DNA from: Armatimonadetes bacterium CG06_land_8_20_14_3_00_66_21
GTDB taxonomy: Bacteria; Armatimonadota; Abditibacteriia; CG2-30-66-41
NCBI GenBank assembly: GCA_002779825.1
Contig: PEVN01000246.1
Coordinates: 1-35,570, forward strand
DNA length: 35,570 nt
Direction: 5' to 3'
Shown here: positions 8,686-17,289 of the stretch, piece after piece
How positions within the stretch are numbered: the stretch's first letter is position 1
Layout: every line of letters starts with the position of its first letter
Translations under genes and position numbers: made by a program
The notes under the pieces: generated by a model
Database searches by the model: none
Told to the model about the DNA's origin: nothing
The model's input: the letters and a program-made list of their open reading frames with translations, nothing else

Positions 8686-11043
8686 ATGGAGCTTGCTACG
8701 CTCATGCTGGTCACCTTCGCCTGCAACTGCCAAGCCGCGCCTGGACCTTGTCTCGTCTTCTCCGAGGCTGAGTTGCCTCCCCTCCGCGAGCGAGTGGAGG
8801 CTGGCGGGAACGCTGCCGTCTGGCAGGCGCTCAGAGCGCAGGCAGACGACCACTGCAGGCCCGGCTCGCCGCACTTCGCCGATCCCGACGGGATCGACGA
8901 ACCGGTTGAGGGGATGCGCATTCAGGTGCTCGCCCACACCTTCGGCCGCAAGCTGACCGACTGGGTACAGACCCTCGGGTTCGCGTACCAGCTCACTGGC
9001 AACCGACGGTACGCTGACCACGGCATCGAGGTTCTGCTCACCGCCGCCCGCAAACTCCCGGCCTCGGACGAGCGCGTCGCCAAGAGCTTTGCCGGCGCCC
9101 GGGGCGACCTGATGCGTGGGTTCGCCATGGGGCTGGATTGGCTGGGCGAGGCGATGACCGACGAGCAGCGGCGCGCCGTCGAGGACGTCGCCGCTGACTA
9201 CCTGCGCGTGATCCTGAAGGAGGGCACGGACGAGAAGACGTGGTGGGTCCCACACCACAACTTCATGGGCGTGTCGTTTGGCGCGGCGGGCTGCCTTGCA
9301 GTGAAGCTTCAGGATCGGTTCCCCGAGGAAGCGCCCAAGTGGCTCGACGCCTGCGCCGAGCGCATTCGCACCTGGCTCGACAGAGGCTTCGACGATCAGG
9401 GCGCGTACTTCGAGGGAACGGGGTACGCTCAGTACGGGCTGACAAACGCAGTGCTCTTCGCCCATGCACTCAAACGCAACGGCGGCCCCGACCTCTTCGA
9501 CGCCCCCCACCTTCGGCGAGTGCCGCACTTCTTCGCCCAATCGCTGTTGCCAGGCGACGGCGTCTTCGACGCGCGCAACGACGCCAACTACGCGGGCCTG
9601 AGCGATCCGTTCATGCTGCGCCTCGCGTCTGCGTACGACAGCGGGCTGGCGAAGTGGCTGTGGGAACGCTGCGGCTCGGGGAACTCGCCACTGCGGATTG
9701 CCTGGGACAACGGGGTACCAGCGCAGGACCCCGCGTCGGCTGGGGAGCCGCTCGCAGAGCATTTCCTCGGGCGCGGGCTCTGTGTCTTCCGCACCGATTG
9801 GGGGCGAGACGACGTTATGTTCGCCACCGAAGCCGGCCCGTTCCACCCGGTGACCCACAATCAGGCAGACAAAGGGCACTTCACGCTCTACGGACTTGGG
9901 CAGCGCTGGGCAATCGACTCGGGCTACGGCAACAACCGGCAGCCCGGCGGCCGCGACCAGACCGTGGCGCACAACTGCGTGCTCATCGACGACGAAGGGC
10001 AGGCGCTATCCGGGGCGGGCGCGGGCACCAACGGCAGGATCGTCACCTACGAGAACAACGACCGCTACGGCTACGCCCTCTGCGACGCGACCGAGGCGTA
10101 CAACACCAACGACAAGGGACAGCCGGGCGCGAAGGTGCGGCACGCCTTGCGCCGCTGCCTGTTCGTGCGTCCGTCGGGAGGCGTGCCGGCGTATGCCGTC
10201 GTGTTGGATGACCTTGAGAAGGACGACGTCGAGCATGAGTTCACGTGGCTCCTTCACACCGACGAGCACAACACCATCGAGGTCGGCGAGTCGGGCGCGA
10301 CCATTCTTCCGCAATCGACCTCCGGCGGAGCATTCGTCGAGACGCCGACCGATGCCACCGACAAGGGCAGTTGCAGATGGCGCCTGACCATCGACAAGCC
10401 GGGCGACTACGTCGTCTGGGCGCGTGTTCGCGCTGCGGGTGCCGAAGCCGCGAAGTCCGACTCCTTCATGGTCCAAGTCGACGAAGGCAAGCCGGTCGCC
10501 TGGCACATGCCGGGCCTGCGCACGTGGACGTGGGGCAAGGTGGCTGCCGACGTGCCCTCCACGCCAGTGTCATTCCCGCTCACGGCCGGTGAGCACACGC
10601 TCCGCTTCATCACGCGCGAACCGGGCGCGCAGGTGGACCGCGTGTTGGTGACTGCCGATGCCAAAGCTGCTCCTCCGTTCGTCGCCAGCCTGCAGGCGCT
10701 GCAGCTCGAAGCCGAAGCTGGCACCCTCGCTGCGCCCATGCGCGTCGTCCGCGAAGAGGGAGCCGCTCCGCCGCGCCTGTTGCTGTTCATGCACGCGGGG
10801 GCGCCGATTCGCTTCGAGGTTCACGCTTACGAAACACACCCTCGACTCAAGGCGACAGCGAGGACGGTGAGACCGGAGTTCACTGCCGTCATGGTGCCGC
10901 TGCCCGGCGGGACGCAGGCACCAAAGGTTGCGTTCGCCCAACACGACGACGGCCTCCACCTCACTGTGACCTGGGCGGAGGCAACGGATGAGATTCGGTG
11001 GCCCGGCGAGGGCGACCGAACACCTGCCGTGCATCGTCGGTAG
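8686..11043 (+). CDS. heparinase II/III-family polysaccharide lyase with a nested binding module
   Basis: 785-residue protein with a short signal peptide (1-17). Residues about 25-340 are helical and resemble the (alpha/alpha) toroid of PL15/17/21-type lyases, with HHNFMG (190-195) and GTGYAQYG (244-251). The catalytic-face sandwich starts near 355 and holds GPFHPVTHNQADKGHF (384-399), AIDSGYG (409-415) and VAHN (427-430), the His/Asn/Tyr cluster expected for beta-elimination of uronic-acid polymers. The sandwich appears interrupted by a jelly-roll module at about 545-660 (GGAFVE, then DYVVWARVR, then GEHTLRFITRE), after which lyase C-terminal strands resume (LQLEAEAG, then LLLFMHAG). That order is unusual. 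Start 8686 has GGAG upstream. The 3' end reaches TAG at 11041. Confidence 0.85.
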   Translation: MELATLMLVTFACNCQAAPGPCLVFSEAELPPLRERVEAGGNAAVWQALRAQADDHCRPGSPHFADPDGIDEPVEGMRIQVLAHTFGRKLTDWVQTLGFAYQLTGNRRYADHGIEVLLTAARKLPASDERVAKSFAGARGDLMRGFAMGLDWLGEAMTDEQRRAVEDVAADYLRVILKEGTDEKTWWVPHHNFMGVSFGAAGCLAVKLQDRFPEEAPKWLDACAERIRTWLDRGFDDQGAYFEGTGYAQYGLTNAVLFAHALKRNGGPDLFDAPHLRRVPHFFAQSLLPGDGVFDARNDANYAGLSDPFMLRLASAYDSGLAKWLWERCGSGNSPLRIAWDNGVPAQDPASAGEPLAEHFLGRGLCVFRTDWGRDDVMFATEAGPFHPVTHNQADKGHFTLYGLGQRWAIDSGYGNNRQPGGRDQTVAHNCVLIDDEGQALSGAGAGTNGRIVTYENNDRYGYALCDATEAYNTNDKGQPGAKVRHALRRCLFVRPSGGVPAYAVVLDDLEKDDVEHEFTWLLHTDEHNTIEVGESGATILPQSTSGGAFVETPTDATDKGSCRWRLTIDKPGDYVVWARVRAAGAEAAKSDSFMVQVDEGKPVAWHMPGLRTWTWGKVAADVPSTPVSFPLTAGEHTLRFITREPGAQVDRVLVTADAKAAPPFVASLQALQLEAEAGTLAAPMRVVREEGAAPPRLLLFMHAGAPIRFEVHAYETHPRLKATARTVRPEFTAVMVPLPGGTQAPKVAFAQHDDGLHLTVTWAEATDEIRWPGEGDRTPAVHRR

Positions 11044-11152
11044 CCGCCGCCCACCCGCTGGGTGCCGGCGATTGGGTAGACCTCCCGGTCGCCGCGAAGA
11101 GGAGTGGGACTCGCCTGCACGCAGCCGCCCTCCGGCCGCACGCAGGCGACAC

Positions 11153-11182
11153 TTGCCGAAGAGGCGGCGCCTGCCCTACAAT
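11153..11182 (+). promoter_or_regulatory. sigma70-like promoter for mntA-hepT
   Basis: TTGCCG (11153-11158), an 18-base spacer and TACAAT (11177-11182). It lies about 70 bases upstream of mntA, in the 207-base gap after the lyase gene, so the toxin-antitoxin pair probably has its own transcript. The spacer contains the GC-rich arm CGCCTGC, complementary to GCAGGCG at 11142-11148, which could be an operator or a hairpin. Confidence 0.5.
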
Positions 11183-11250
11183 CGTGTGCACTTACGTGCC
11201 GCTGCCGCACCGACCCCGGCCGGTCCAGCAGCGTCGACCCCGAGGAAGCC

Positions 11251-11544
11251 ATGGACAGTCGCGACACACTTGTTGGCCAACTGCAGAAGCTCAAGCCGGA
11301 CCTACAGCGGGAGTTTGGCGTGCGCGAGATCGGCTTGTTCGGCTCTTTCGCACGCAACCAGCAGAACGCAGACAGCGATGTAGACTTGTTGGTTGAGTTT
11401 GAGCCGGGCGCCAGCCTGCTCGAACTGGTTGGTCTGGGGCAGTTCCTGGAGTCGCGCCTCCTGCGCAGGGTCGACCTCGTGACTCGCCGTGCCCTGCGCG
11501 ACGAGATGCGGGCCCGAGTTCTGGAGGAGGCAGCCCCTGTATGA
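11251..11544 (+). CDS. mntA: MntA-type minimal nucleotidyltransferase antitoxin
   Basis: 97-residue minimal nucleotidyltransferase. It carries the exact GSX10DXD signature: G31-S32, ten residues, then D43-V-D45, with a third acidic position at D75 in RRVDLV. Proteins of this type next to a HEPN gene act as MntA antitoxins, transferring AMP to a tyrosine of the HepT toxin and so blocking its RNase activity. The next gene is exactly such a HEPN protein and overlaps this one by four bases (ATGA), which supports coupled translation and pair assignment. The start at 11251 is preceded by GAGGA; a longer frame from 11104 would add 49 residues with no family resemblance and would begin upstream of the promoter. 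Confidence 0.9.
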   Translation: MDSRDTLVGQLQKLKPDLQREFGVREIGLFGSFARNQQNADSDVDLLVEFEPGASLLELVGLGQFLESRLLRRVDLVTRRALRDEMRARVLEEAAPV

Positions 11545-11879
11545 GGGATTCCTCTCTCTACCTCAGGGACATTCGGGACGCCATTGACAGCATTGAGTCC
11601 TTCATCGCAGGCATGGACGAAGACGACTTCCTGGCAGACGACAAGACGAAGAGCGCAGTTGTCTGCAAGTTCGAGGTCATTGGGGAGGCCGCGAAGCAGG
11701 TCCCGGACGAGGTGCGTGGCCGCTACCCGGAGGTTCCCTGGCAGCCCCTGGCTGGGATGCGCGATCGCCTCATCCATGGCTACTTCGGCATCGACTACCA
11801 CCTCGTCTGGCAGACGATCAAGGAGCGCCTCCCGTCCCTGCGGGACCAGCTCCAACCCACCCTCGACGAGGCTCAGTAG
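11541..11879 (+). CDS. hepT: HepT-type HEPN ribonuclease toxin (DUF86)
   Basis: 112-residue all-helical HEPN/DUF86 protein. It has the diagnostic RX4HXY motif: R74, H79, Y81 in RDRLIHGY. In known HepT toxins the Arg and His form the RNase site of a dimer, and the Tyr is the residue that the MntA partner adenylylates. The conserved helix [12 protein letters not shown] (44-55) is typical of the family. All key residues are present, so the toxin should be functional. It overlaps mntA by four bases and is followed by a 61-base gap to the convergent MBL gene. The system may act in phage defence or as a maintenance module; the sequence does not decide which. Confidence 0.92.
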   Translation: MRDSSLYLRDIRDAIDSIESFIAGMDEDDFLADDKTKSAVVCKFEVIGEAAKQVPDEVRGRYPEVPWQPLAGMRDRLIHGYFGIDYHLVWQTIKERLPSLRDQLQPTLDEAQ

Positions 11880-11940
11880 CGAGGGGAGGTCAATGTCGAC
11901 GATTGCAGCTCGGCGCCGGTGCTCGGGTACACCGCATGCC

Positions 11941-13914
11941 TCACACCACCACGATCGCCTCAGTCCACTGCGGCAGCGACCACTGGCCGTATCGAAGATC
12001 AACCGGCACTACGTAGCGCCCCGACAAGACGCCGGGAGGGACAGACACGCGCACCTGCAACTCGCCGTCGGACTTGGCGGGCACCGCGGCGGAGACCCAA
12101 TCGGTCGGGGTGACCGCGTCGCCCCACGCCCGCGGCGCCACGGCCCGGCACGTCGCCGTACGCGGCTGGGCCGAGTGGTTGGTCACCCCCACGCGGAAGC
12201 GCACGTCCTCACCGGGCTTCGTCCGCTGCTCATATGGGTAACAGCGCACCCATGGCTCGTCCATGCCGTAGTTGGGGTGGTCCCACGGCGTCAGGTCGCC
12301 GAACAGCTTCTCGCGTTCGGCGAGATTTGCGCGCATGAAGCGGGATTCCTCGGGGGTGAAGTCGAACGCCTCGTTGACGTGGCAGTTGAACAGGTGGGTG
12401 GGATGCAGCTTCTCGATCAAGGCCAGGCAGCGGTCGAACCCTACCCCCCGTCCCAGCCAGTTGCGGTTGTGCGCGCAGTAGTCGTCGATCCCCGCCATGG
12501 TGAAGGAATCGCCCGTGAAGAGCATCCGCAGGCCGCGCCCCTCAACGAACAGCCCGGAGTGGTAGAGCGTTTGCCCGGGGAAGTGGTACGCGGTGAGCTG
12601 GAACTCGTGCCACCGCCACGACTCACCGTCCTCGGTCGCCCGGTCGACGCGGCACACGCTCGGCGAAATGCACGGCAGCCGCCAGGCCCGCGGGTTGGTG
12701 ATGACTGCCGCCACGGAACGATCGGTCAGGCAGCGGCAGTCGAACGCCTGCTGGAACGCCGGGATGGCATCGACGTGATCGTCGTGGTAGTGGGTTACCC
12801 AGAGCCCTTCAACCTCGCCAATCTCGCCTCGCTCAGTGAGTGCACGGATCTCCTCGATCACCTGCGGGCCGCCGCAGTCCATCACGAAGGCAGACTTGTC
12901 TTCCGAGACCAGCATCCAGGTCGTGCCGAAGTGTCGGAGGCAGTCCGGCACCGGCTTGCCCGGGCGGAGGGGCAGGTGATCGCCGCGCCCAGCGTATTCC
13001 TCGAACAGCTTGGGGTAGTAGTGGCGCAGTGCCGAGATGGCAACGTACTTGTCGTAGCAGGCGTCAAGCCGCGCAACCAGAGCGTCGAGGGCCTCTGGCG
13101 GGTCGTCCGTGATCCGGCCGTGGGAAGGGACGACCAGGTCGGGGCGGGCTTCCTTGAGGCGCGCAAGGCTCCGAACCAACTCCGGCCGGGCGCCGAGAAA
13201 GCCGTGGTAGTCAGTCGTCTGCGTGCCCTTCTGCAGGCTGTACAGTTCCCACACCTGGCCGTGGCCACAGATTGCATCGCCGCAGAAGGCGGTCCGCTTC
13301 CCGTCTACCTCGACAAGATAGGTCACGGAGCCATCGGTGTGACCGGGCGTAGCCAGCACCCGCATCTCAGCCGGCCCCCACGACAGCGAATCACCATCGG
13401 CGTACGTGTCTGCCACCGGCACCGGCTCGGCGAGCATCAAGTGGTGCGGGTGCTGGTTGTAGAGATGCCAGCGGCTCTTGGGGTCGGTCCAGTAAGCGGA
13501 CACGTTGTCGAAGTAGGGGCGCTCCGCCGCCGGCACGCCAAGTCGCGCCCCATGCGCGACCAGCTCGAGCGCGCCACACGCTTGATCGCGGTGATGATGG
13601 GTGAACTGAATCCGGTCCACCTTGGTGACGCCGAGCAGGCCCAGCACGCCCGCAACGCTGCCCTCGCCGCAGTCGAAAAGCAGCGCCTTGCCGGCGTCAT
13701 GCACGATGCCGACGTTGATCGGCCCGTGGTAGACGGCGAGGTGTTCCGACAGGTGCGTCAGGCGATCGGTAGCAGCGTTCATTGGGGACTCCAGCTTGGG
13801 TTCGTCAGCCGCCATGGACCGGCCAATAGCCGCGCCAACGGCGCCAGCGGTGGCGCCCTCGACGAAGCTCCGGCGTGATAGCCAGCCGTTGGCCGAACGG
13901 GCCGTGAAAATCAT
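11941..13914 (-). CDS. exported protein with two metallo-beta-lactamase folds
   Basis: 657 residues from the chosen start. SRRSF followed by Ala/Gly-rich sequence (13-36) is a Tat-like signal. MBL fold 1 (about 52-300): THHHRDQ (105-111), GHT with H192, D213 in CGDAI and H265 in PSHG; the last His of HxHxDH is Gln (Q111). MBL fold 2 (about 320-530): perfect THYHDDH (374-380) and D469 in TGDS, but the GHT position reads GQT (Q448), with H444 and H452 nearby; H512 follows. A beta domain of the NEW3/CARDB kind ends the protein (about 560-657). MBL folds hydrolyse esters, amides, lactones or phosphodiesters; the substrate is unknown. The start at 13914 fits a promoter placing +1 at this ATG; an ATG at 13926 lies inside the -10 box. 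It is convergent with hepT. Confidence 0.85.
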   Translation of the reverse strand: MIFTARSANGWLSRRSFVEGATAGAVGAAIGRSMAADEPKLESPMNAATDRLTHLSEHLAVYHGPINVGIVHDAGKALLFDCGEGSVAGVLGLLGVTKVDRIQFTHHHRDQACGALELVAHGARLGVPAAERPYFDNVSAYWTDPKSRWHLYNQHPHHLMLAEPVPVADTYADGDSLSWGPAEMRVLATPGHTDGSVTYLVEVDGKRTAFCGDAICGHGQVWELYSLQKGTQTTDYHGFLGARPELVRSLARLKEARPDLVVPSHGRITDDPPEALDALVARLDACYDKYVAISALRHYYPKLFEEYAGRGDHLPLRPGKPVPDCLRHFGTTWMLVSEDKSAFVMDCGGPQVIEEIRALTERGEIGEVEGLWVTHYHDDHVDAIPAFQQAFDCRCLTDRSVAAVITNPRAWRLPCISPSVCRVDRATEDGESWRWHEFQLTAYHFPGQTLYHSGLFVEGRGLRMLFTGDSFTMAGIDDYCAHNRNWLGRGVGFDRCLALIEKLHPTHLFNCHVNEAFDFTPEESRFMRANLAEREKLFGDLTPWDHPNYGMDEPWVRCYPYEQRTKPGEDVRFRVGVTNHSAQPRTATCRAVAPRAWGDAVTPTDWVSAAVPAKSDGELQVRVSVPPGVLSGRYVVPVDLRYGQWSLPQWTEAIVVV

Positions 13915-13921
13915 CTCGCCC

Positions 13922-13950
13922 AGCATACGCTCCCCGGGGGCCGACGTCAA
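13922..13950 (-). promoter_or_regulatory. promoter implying a leaderless MBL transcript
   Basis: On the minus strand TTGACG (13950-13945), a 17-base spacer and TATGCT (13927-13922) form a strong sigma70-like promoter. Seven bases after the -10 is the A of the ATG at 13914, the usual distance to +1. The transcript would start at or very near the start codon with no Shine-Dalgarno leader. Confidence 0.5.
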
Positions 13951-14080
13951 CCCTCGCAGCAGGAGTGCGGTAGAATCGGGGAACGCGGCAACGACACGGT
14001 GAGCGCTCGGCCGCACAGGTGCCAAACATTGAAGATCATGAACCGGCGTCCTGTCGAGTGACCAGGCGGAGGTGGTAGCG

Positions 14081-17000
14081 GTGAAGATGAAGGCCATCCA
14101 ACTCCCTCGCATAGCGGGTCTCGCTCTGCTCATCTCGGGCGTACCGGGTGCCGTAGCTCAGCCCCTTTCCCCCGACGTTGCCAAGTTCTACACACTCGTC
14201 GACAACGGCGGGTTCGAGGCAGGCGAGGCGCTGCCCACCTTCTGGTCGGCCTTCCCGCCCAGACCGGAGGCGTGGGGCAGCCCTCGGCGCGACACCACGG
14301 TCTTCCACTCCGGCCACGCCAGCGGGTTGCTGGTGAGCGAGGCAGCGCACCCTTCGGGAAGAGCAGGTGTCCAGTGGAACAAGTACGGCATCGCCGTCGA
14401 GGGCGGGGCGACGCTCATTGCCTCGTTCTGGGTGAAGAGCGACCACGGCCCGTCGGGCGGCGCAGGCGTGCACACCTACGACGCGCAGAAGAACCACCTC
14501 GGATTCACACCGATCCGTGTGCCGGGCGACGCTGCTGGGTGGACCTACCTTCAGCAGGAGGTACCGCTTCCAGAGAACGCCAAGACCGTCGGATTCCCGC
14601 TCTACGGAAGGGATGAGGCGCGGACCTGGTTCGACGACGTGGCGCTTCTCGGTACGCCCTCGACGGACGCGGCGCGGGGAACGCCGACGCTCGACGGCAA
14701 CCTCGACGATGCTTGCTGGCGCCCGGATCGAGCCCTCACGCAGTTCGTCCTGCACACCGGCGCCGCGCTGCCTCAGACGCAGCCGCGCGCCTGGCTGGCG
14801 TACGACAATGAGAGCCTGTACGTCGCCTTCCGCTGCCCCCATCCGCTCGGCGCGACGCTCAAGCAAGCGGCGACAAAGCACGATGGCGACACCTGGCTGG
14901 ACGACAGCGTCGAAGTCTTCCTCGACCCGTGGCACAAGCACCGGGACTACTACCAGTTCTGCGTGAACTGCCTGGGCGTGATCCGCGATGCGCACGGCAC
15001 GGCGACTCAATGGGAGTCCGGCGCGCAGGCCAAGGTGCAGCGCGCCAAGACCGAGTGGACCGTCGAGCTGGCCATCCCGTACGCGGCGCTGGGGCTGACC
15101 CTCGACACGGGTGAGACGTGGGGGATCAACCTGGTCCGGAACGACCGTGCCGACGGCGAGACCTCCACGTGGTCGCTGGGCGGCTTCCACAACCCCGGTC
15201 GGTTCGGCAACGTCTCGCTCCAGCCGGAACTCACTCGCTTCCTCCGCGCCGATCTTCTCTCGCAGCTCACCACGAAGGAGCGAGAGCGGACGGCCGTTCT
15301 CAAGGAGCTGGAGGCGGGCGACCTCTCCCCGGCGGAGTTGGTCGAACCGTCCAAGTTGCTGGCCATGGCGCGCGAGTCCTCGAACCAGTTACGCTCCCTC
15401 GCGCAAGGCACGGTCGCCGTCCCGGAAATCGGCTGGGATGGTGTGCGACATTCGCTCGCAGACATCTCGAAGTCGATCACCGCCGCTCGCCAGACCGCCC
15501 TCAGCAACATGTTCAGAGTGGGCGGTGCCGAGGGCGCCGGCGGGTTCCGCGTTGCCCTCGCCCACTCGCTGCAGAAGATCCGGCGAGACGGCGACGTGAT
15601 CGACGGCGTCCTTTCCCGGCGTGTCCGGCTCACGGCCGCGCGCGACGAGACGGAGTCGTTCCAACTCGTCGTCATGCCCAACGGCGCACCGCTGACTGGC
15701 GTGTCGGTCGACGCGCCGCCGCTGAAGGGAGCCGGTGGCGAGGTACCTATCGAGTGGAAGCGGGTCGAGTATGTCGAGACCGCGCCGCCCGGCTATCCCA
15801 CCGACTACGTCGGTTGGTGGCCCGACCCGCTGTACCCCGCCGGGCCGTTCGACGTGGCGGCTACCCAGCGCCAGCCGCTGTGGTTCACGGTAAGCGTGCC
15901 GCCCGAGGCAAGACCGGGGGTCTATCGCGGCGAAGTCGTCGTCAGGCAGGCGAAGCAATCAGTTGCAGTCCCGGTCGAGCTAACCGTCCGCAGCTTCCGG
16001 CTCCCTCGCCCGGGGACGCTGGCGACTGCGTTCGGGCTGTATGCGTCGGTGTTGACGCAGTGGTACCACGGCAACGCGCCATACCAGGAGGTCATGACGC
16101 CCATGCAGTACCTCCCTTGGTGCGAGTTCCTCGGCAAGTACCGCTTGGCGCCGAAGAACTTCGCCCGCGAGTTCGTGAACACCACGAAGAACGACGACGG
16201 CACAGTGACCGTCGACATGAGCGCACTGCAGAAGCTGGTCACCCCGTTGACGCTGAAGTACTTCGCCCCGTACTCGTTCTGCATGCACCGCACGCCCGTC
16301 GGCAACGCCCTCGGGACGGGCGAGGGTCGGACCAGCGCCAACGACCCGGACGTGGCTGCGGCCACCGTGAAAGCGTACGCCGACGAGTGGAGGCGGCAGG
16401 GCTTCCCCGGGGAGGCGTACCTCTACGGCTATGACGAGCCGCGTCGCGAGCACTACGACTTCCTGCGCCAAGCGTACTCGAAGATCAAGGCGGTCGCGCC
16501 CGAGTTCCCCATCATGCAGACCCTCGGTGACCCCAACCCGGTAGAACTGGCCGGTCTCGTGGACATCTGGTGCCCGCTCAGCTCACGCCTTGACACACCG
16601 TTCTACACGGAGCGGTTGAGGGCGGGAGACACGCTCTGGACCTACACCTGCTGCTCGCCAAAGCACCCCTATGCCAACTTCTTCATCGACCGCCCCGCCG
16701 TCGAGCACCGGGTGCTCTTCTGGCAAACGCGGCAGTATGGCGCCACCGGATTCCTCTACTGGTGCGTCTGCTACTGGGATGGGCCGCCCAACGCCGACTC
16801 CGGTGAGCCGCACTTCCCGGACGTGCCGCTCCACTGGAAAGACATCGGCACCTACAAGTCCTACAAAGACAACGGCGACGGTTGGCTCCTCTACCCCGGA
16901 CCCCACTTCACGCCCTGGCCGTCAGTCCGCCTGGAAGTCATCCGCGACGGCATTGAGGACTACGAGTACCTCGTGTTGCTGTCTAAGCTCGTCGAGAGGG

Positions 17001-17185
17001 CGAAGGCGTTGCCGGCAGACCGGCGCCCAGCAGCGGAGCTGCTCGCGCAGGCCCAGGAACTGGCGACGGTGCCCGCAGAGGTCTCGCGAGACATGGGGAA
17101 CTACACCACCGATCCGCGGGTGATCTTCGCGCGGCGGCAGGCGGTTGGTGATCTGATTGAGCGGCTGACGAATGTCGTCCGTTAG
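14081..17185 (+). CDS. secreted GH123/DUF4091-like glycosidase with CBM and DOMON-like modules
   Basis: 1034-residue exported protein. Signal peptide up to about residue 27 (ends VAQP). Then a CBM4/9-like module (about 35-190, opening VDNGGFEAGE), a CBM9/DOMON-like module (about 200-375, with PTLDGNLDDACW, LAYDNESLYVAFRC and DDSVEVFLDP), a helical linker and a beta-sandwich (about 470-640). The C-terminal barrel carries YGYDEPRREHY with the Asp-Glu pair at D785-E786 and the DUF4091 hallmark IRDGIEDYEYL. In GH123 beta-N-acetylgalactosaminidases an adjacent Asp-Glu pair performs substrate-assisted catalysis, so an aminosugar substrate is likely but not proven. GGAGGT (14068-14073) sits seven bases before GTG 14081, which I choose; ATG 14087 is possible. 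It is probably cotranscribed with the two URO-D genes downstream. Confidence 0.85.
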   Translation: MKMKAIQLPRIAGLALLISGVPGAVAQPLSPDVAKFYTLVDNGGFEAGEALPTFWSAFPPRPEAWGSPRRDTTVFHSGHASGLLVSEAAHPSGRAGVQWNKYGIAVEGGATLIASFWVKSDHGPSGGAGVHTYDAQKNHLGFTPIRVPGDAAGWTYLQQEVPLPENAKTVGFPLYGRDEARTWFDDVALLGTPSTDAARGTPTLDGNLDDACWRPDRALTQFVLHTGAALPQTQPRAWLAYDNESLYVAFRCPHPLGATLKQAATKHDGDTWLDDSVEVFLDPWHKHRDYYQFCVNCLGVIRDAHGTATQWESGAQAKVQRAKTEWTVELAIPYAALGLTLDTGETWGINLVRNDRADGETSTWSLGGFHNPGRFGNVSLQPELTRFLRADLLSQLTTKERERTAVLKELEAGDLSPAELVEPSKLLAMARESSNQLRSLAQGTVAVPEIGWDGVRHSLADISKSITAARQTALSNMFRVGGAEGAGGFRVALAHSLQKIRRDGDVIDGVLSRRVRLTAARDETESFQLVVMPNGAPLTGVSVDAPPLKGAGGEVPIEWKRVEYVETAPPGYPTDYVGWWPDPLYPAGPFDVAATQRQPLWFTVSVPPEARPGVYRGEVVVRQAKQSVAVPVELTVRSFRLPRPGTLATAFGLYASVLTQWYHGNAPYQEVMTPMQYLPWCEFLGKYRLAPKNFAREFVNTTKNDDGTVTVDMSALQKLVTPLTLKYFAPYSFCMHRTPVGNALGTGEGRTSANDPDVAAATVKAYADEWRRQGFPGEAYLYGYDEPRREHYDFLRQAYSKIKAVAPEFPIMQTLGDPNPVELAGLVDIWCPLSSRLDTPFYTERLRAGDTLWTYTCCSPKHPYANFFIDRPAVEHRVLFWQTRQYGATGFLYWCVCYWDGPPNADSGEPHFPDVPLHWKDIGTYKSYKDNGDGWLLYPGPHFTPWPSVRLEVIRDGIEDYEYLVLLSKLVERAKALPADRRPAAELLAQAQELATVPAEVSRDMGNYTTDPRVIFARRQAVGDLIERLTNVVR

Positions 17186-17263
17186 CCGAGCCGCGACCGG
17201 GGAGGACGGAGCGGACCCGGTGCGTGCTCCAGCGAGTGCCGGTCTGTTACCTTCGCGGCTCGG
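17186..17263 (+). promoter_or_regulatory. long-range inverted repeat in front of the URO-D pair
   Basis: CCGAGCCGCGA (17186-17196), starting right after the stop of the GH123-like gene, is the perfect complement of TCGCGGCTCGG (17253-17263). The 56 bases between them contain ACCGG (17196-17200) and two possible partners CCGGT (17217-17221 and 17239-17243), which would be mutually exclusive. The closed structure ends 14 bases before the AAGGAG of the next gene. It could be an attenuator, an RNA-processing or stability element, or an unrecognised riboswitch. I see no cobalamin-box sequence. Confidence 0.4.
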
Positions 17264-17289
17264 ATGGCGCCCACACAAGGAGAGTGCGA

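Noticed and set aside
8545-9972. 475-codon minus-strand open frame
   Set aside because: Antisense to the lyase gene, whose motifs and SD site are clear; no recognisable domain on this strand.
11584-13878. 764-codon plus-strand open frame opposite the MBL gene
   Set aside because: It is the antisense of a protein with clear metal-site motifs, has shadow-type Arg/His/Pro-rich composition and overlaps hepT in another frame.
17186-17263. Cobalamin riboswitch
   Set aside because: No B12-box-like sequence is found, so the structured interval is left unassigned.
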